DNA of 6,937 bases. Origin: Natronohydrobacter sp. GTDB lineage: Bacteria > Pseudomonadota > Alphaproteobacteria > Rhodobacterales > Rhodobacteraceae. Location of the stretch: contig SKIM01000128.1 of NCBI GenBank assembly GCA_007116445.1, positions 1 through 6,937 of the forward strand. Reading direction: 5' to 3'. Both the position numbers and the translations under genes were made by a program. The notes under the pieces were generated by a model, which saw only the letters and a program-made list of their open reading frames with translations, made no database searches and was not told the origin of the DNA. Below are positions 5,467-6,937 of the stretch, piece after piece (within the stretch, counting starts at the first letter, position 1; the number at the start of each line of letters is the position of its first letter).

Positions 5467-6537
5467 TCAGTTTGCGTGCGACGCGATATAGGCGATGAGT
5501 GCCGCGCGCTCATCCTCGCTGCGCACACCGCGGAAGGACATGCGGTTGCGCGGCACGACGCCAGCCGGGTTCTCGAGGAAGGCGTCCAGCGTCGCTTCAT
5601 CCCAGACCAACCCGTTTTCCGCAGCCTCGGTGAAGGCGGGCGAATAGCGGAACCCGTCGGCATGCGCGGCGGGCTGGTCCAGCACAGCATTCAATGCAGG
5701 ACCGGTCCCGTTGCGCGCGCCCTCACCGATCTGGTGACAGGTGCGGCACTGGCGCCATGCAGCTTCGCCCGCAGCGACCAGCTCCGGGTCGAGCGAGGCG
5801 AGTTGCACCTCATCGGCCTGTGTCTCTGCCTCCGGGGGGGCAGCAGCTTCTTCGACTTCATCCACAACCGGCGCGCTGCCGTCGGAATAGGTAAAGCGGA
5901 TCACCGGGAATTCGGGTGTCACGTCAATATCGCTGGCCCGCGCCGAGATGCTGACCGGAGTGCGACAATCGCTCATGCAGGGCTCTTGGGTGAATTCAGG
6001 AAATTCGGCCTCGGCCCGATCATCGATATAGAAGCCACCTTCGTTGGGTAGGCGCACTTCGGTGAAGTTCTCGTGGCTGAGCTCGAAATCATCATCCACC
6101 AGCCCGGCCGAATAGAGGATATAGGCCGTGATCGCATAGACTTCATCAGTCTCGAGCGTCTGGGCCGCACCGAACGGCATCGAGCGGTTGATGTAATCCC
6201 ACACCGTCGAGAGATAGGGCCAGTAGGATTCGACTGTCTTGAGCGGGCGCTCATCAGTCAGCGAGCCGCGTCCGCCAACGATGGGCGGCCATGCGCCGGC
6301 GCCTTCAGCGAAGTCACCATGGCAGACTGCGCATTGGTCGATCCAGTGATCTTCGCCGTCCAGCACATTGCCGCGCCCTTCGGGCAGCCCGCGCCCGTCA
6401 GGCATGATGGCAACATCCCAGGCCGCAATTTCTTCGGGCAGCGCCAAGCGCCCGATGCCGAGCGCTTCTGAAAAGACCGGGCCTGCGATCAGTGTCACGA
6501 GCGCCGTGGAGGCCAGGAATTTACGACACTTCGACAT
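5467..6537 (-). CDS. soxD: SoxD, diheme cytochrome subunit of sulfane dehydrogenase SoxCD
   Basis: This 356-aa periplasmic c-type cytochrome pairs with the molybdenum protein SoxC. Sox(CD)2 oxidises the sulfane sulfur of SoxY-bound cysteine persulfide, and SoxD carries the electrons away. A Sec signal occupies about 1-25 (KCRKFL start, hydrophobic LASTALVTLIAG). Domain 1 has haem motif CAVCH (69-73) with probable axial Met120 in RSMPFG. A middle segment has a Cys pair, PCMSDC (186-191), followed by an Ala/Glu/Pro-rich acidic linker (about 221-243). Domain 2 has CRTCH (264-268) with axial Met333 in RNRMSFRG. The size fits a full-length two-haem SoxD. ATG 6537 is chosen because GGGGA lies upstream. 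An ATG seven codons earlier (6558) lacks a ribosome site and would lengthen the signal n-region. The gene overlaps the soxC end by 17 nt and its TGA is 2 nt from soxE. Confidence 0.93.
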   Translation of the reverse strand: MSKCRKFLASTALVTLIAGPVFSEALGIGRLALPEEIAAWDVAIMPDGRGLPEGRGNVLDGEDHWIDQCAVCHGDFAEGAGAWPPIVGGRGSLTDERPLKTVESYWPYLSTVWDYINRSMPFGAAQTLETDEVYAITAYILYSAGLVDDDFELSHENFTEVRLPNEGGFYIDDRAEAEFPEFTQEPCMSDCRTPVSISARASDIDVTPEFPVIRFTYSDGSAPVVDEVEEAAAPPEAETQADEVQLASLDPELVAAGEAAWRQCRTCHQIGEGARNGTGPALNAVLDQPAAHADGFRYSPAFTEAAENGLVWDEATLDAFLENPAGVVPRNRMSFRGVRSEDERAALIAYIASHAN

Positions 6538-6937
6538 TTTCTGCGTCCCCGTTTTCATTGATATACCAGGTCTGGATGGCGTTGTTGTGATAGATTGAGT
6601 TCAGTCCGCGAATGGCGCGCAACTGCTCTTTGGTGGGCTGGACATAGCCAGTCTCGTCGATGGCGCGCGACTGCACGAACATCGGCTGGCCGTCCCAGAC
6701 ATGATCGAGATAGAAGCGCGTCACCGCCTTGTCGGATGGATCGGTGCCCAGACGCGCGGTCTGCCAGTTCACGCCACCGTCGAGCGAAACATCGACCCGC
6801 GCGATCTTGCCCAGACCCGACCATGCGAGCCCGGTGATCACCATCGGCCCCGGACCATGCCCGATGGGCATTTGCGGCGAGGGCGAGGTGACGACGGATT
6901 TCGCATGCATGGCCCAGGTCCATTTGCGCGCGCGCCC
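6521..6937 (-). CDS. soxC: SoxC, molybdenum subunit of sulfane dehydrogenase, C-terminal part
   Basis: This is the last 138 residues of a protein whose beginning lies beyond the right edge. The frame is open to the window end. It corresponds to the immunoglobulin-like dimerisation domain at the C terminus of sulfite-oxidase-family molybdoproteins: KWTWAMHAKSVVTSPS at the start, then GLAWSGLGKIARVDVSLDGG with VNWQTARL, and FYLDHVWDGQPMFVQSRAID. It ends with IYHNNAIQTWYINENG, typical of SoxC tails. The Moco-binding domain and export signal are not visible. In the Sox pathway SoxC holds the molybdenum cofactor that attacks SoxY-bound sulfane sulfur and passes electrons to SoxD. The stop TAA lies inside the soxD start region (17-nt overlap), so the two subunits are probably made in coupled fashion. 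Adjacent soxD makes SoxC far likelier than a stand-alone sulfite dehydrogenase (SorA). Confidence 0.93.
   Translation of the reverse strand, partial: GRARKWTWAMHAKSVVTSPSPQMPIGHGPGPMVITGLAWSGLGKIARVDVSLDGGVNWQTARLGTDPSDKAVTRFYLDHVWDGQPMFVQSRAIDETGYVQPTKEQLRAIRGLNSIYHNNAIQTWYINENGDAENVEVS

Noticed and set aside
5221..6051. Plus-strand open frame (about 276 codons) opposite soxD and soxE
   Set aside because: It is antisense to two haem proteins with CxxCH motifs, spans their junction, and has no recognisable domain.

Overview
The window looks like a chromosomal segment of an alphaproteobacterium, most likely a member of the Rhodobacteraceae. The reasons are high GC with GC-ending codons, a Paracoccus-type sox gene order (soxC-soxD-soxE-soxF), and a stand-alone MnmD-type tRNA methyltransferase next to a divergent FAD oxidoreductase. 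The genus cannot be fixed from the sequence alone.

Layout. Bases 1-43 hold the first 14 codons of a minus-strand FAD/NAD-binding oxidoreductase. Divergent to it is a plus-strand group: an MnmD-like methyltransferase (103-756), an EamA/DMT-family transporter that overlaps it by 4 nt (753-1622), and a large membrane protein with a spermidine-synthase-like C-terminal domain (1684-3186). A bidirectional hairpin terminator (about 3223-3254) separates this group from the minus-strand sox genes that converge on it. In transcription order (right to left) these are the 3' part of soxC (6521-6937, cut by the window edge), soxD (5467-6537), soxE (4736-5464) and soxF (3278-4540).

The sox genes encode periplasmic machinery for oxidising reduced sulfur. 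SoxCD is the sulfane dehydrogenase that removes electrons from sulfane sulfur bound to SoxY. Its presence points to complete thiosulfate oxidation to sulfate without stored sulfur globules. SoxF is a Tat-exported flavoprotein of the FccB (sulfide dehydrogenase) family, and SoxE is a diheme cytochrome c that probably accepts its electrons. The missing soxXYZAB genes would be expected beyond the right edge.

soxC-soxD-soxE are packed tightly (17-nt overlap, then a 2-nt gap). soxF is set apart by 195 nt that hold a strong hairpin, a second hairpin followed by a T6 run, and an enclosing inverted repeat. That gap is the most interesting non-coding stretch. The most interesting protein is the membrane-fused spermidine-synthase-like one. 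Its aminopropyltransferase motifs are altered, and charge distribution suggests its catalytic-type domain could lie in the periplasm. No mobile element, CRISPR array, tRNA or rRNA was seen. Nothing here is clearly a wholly new system.
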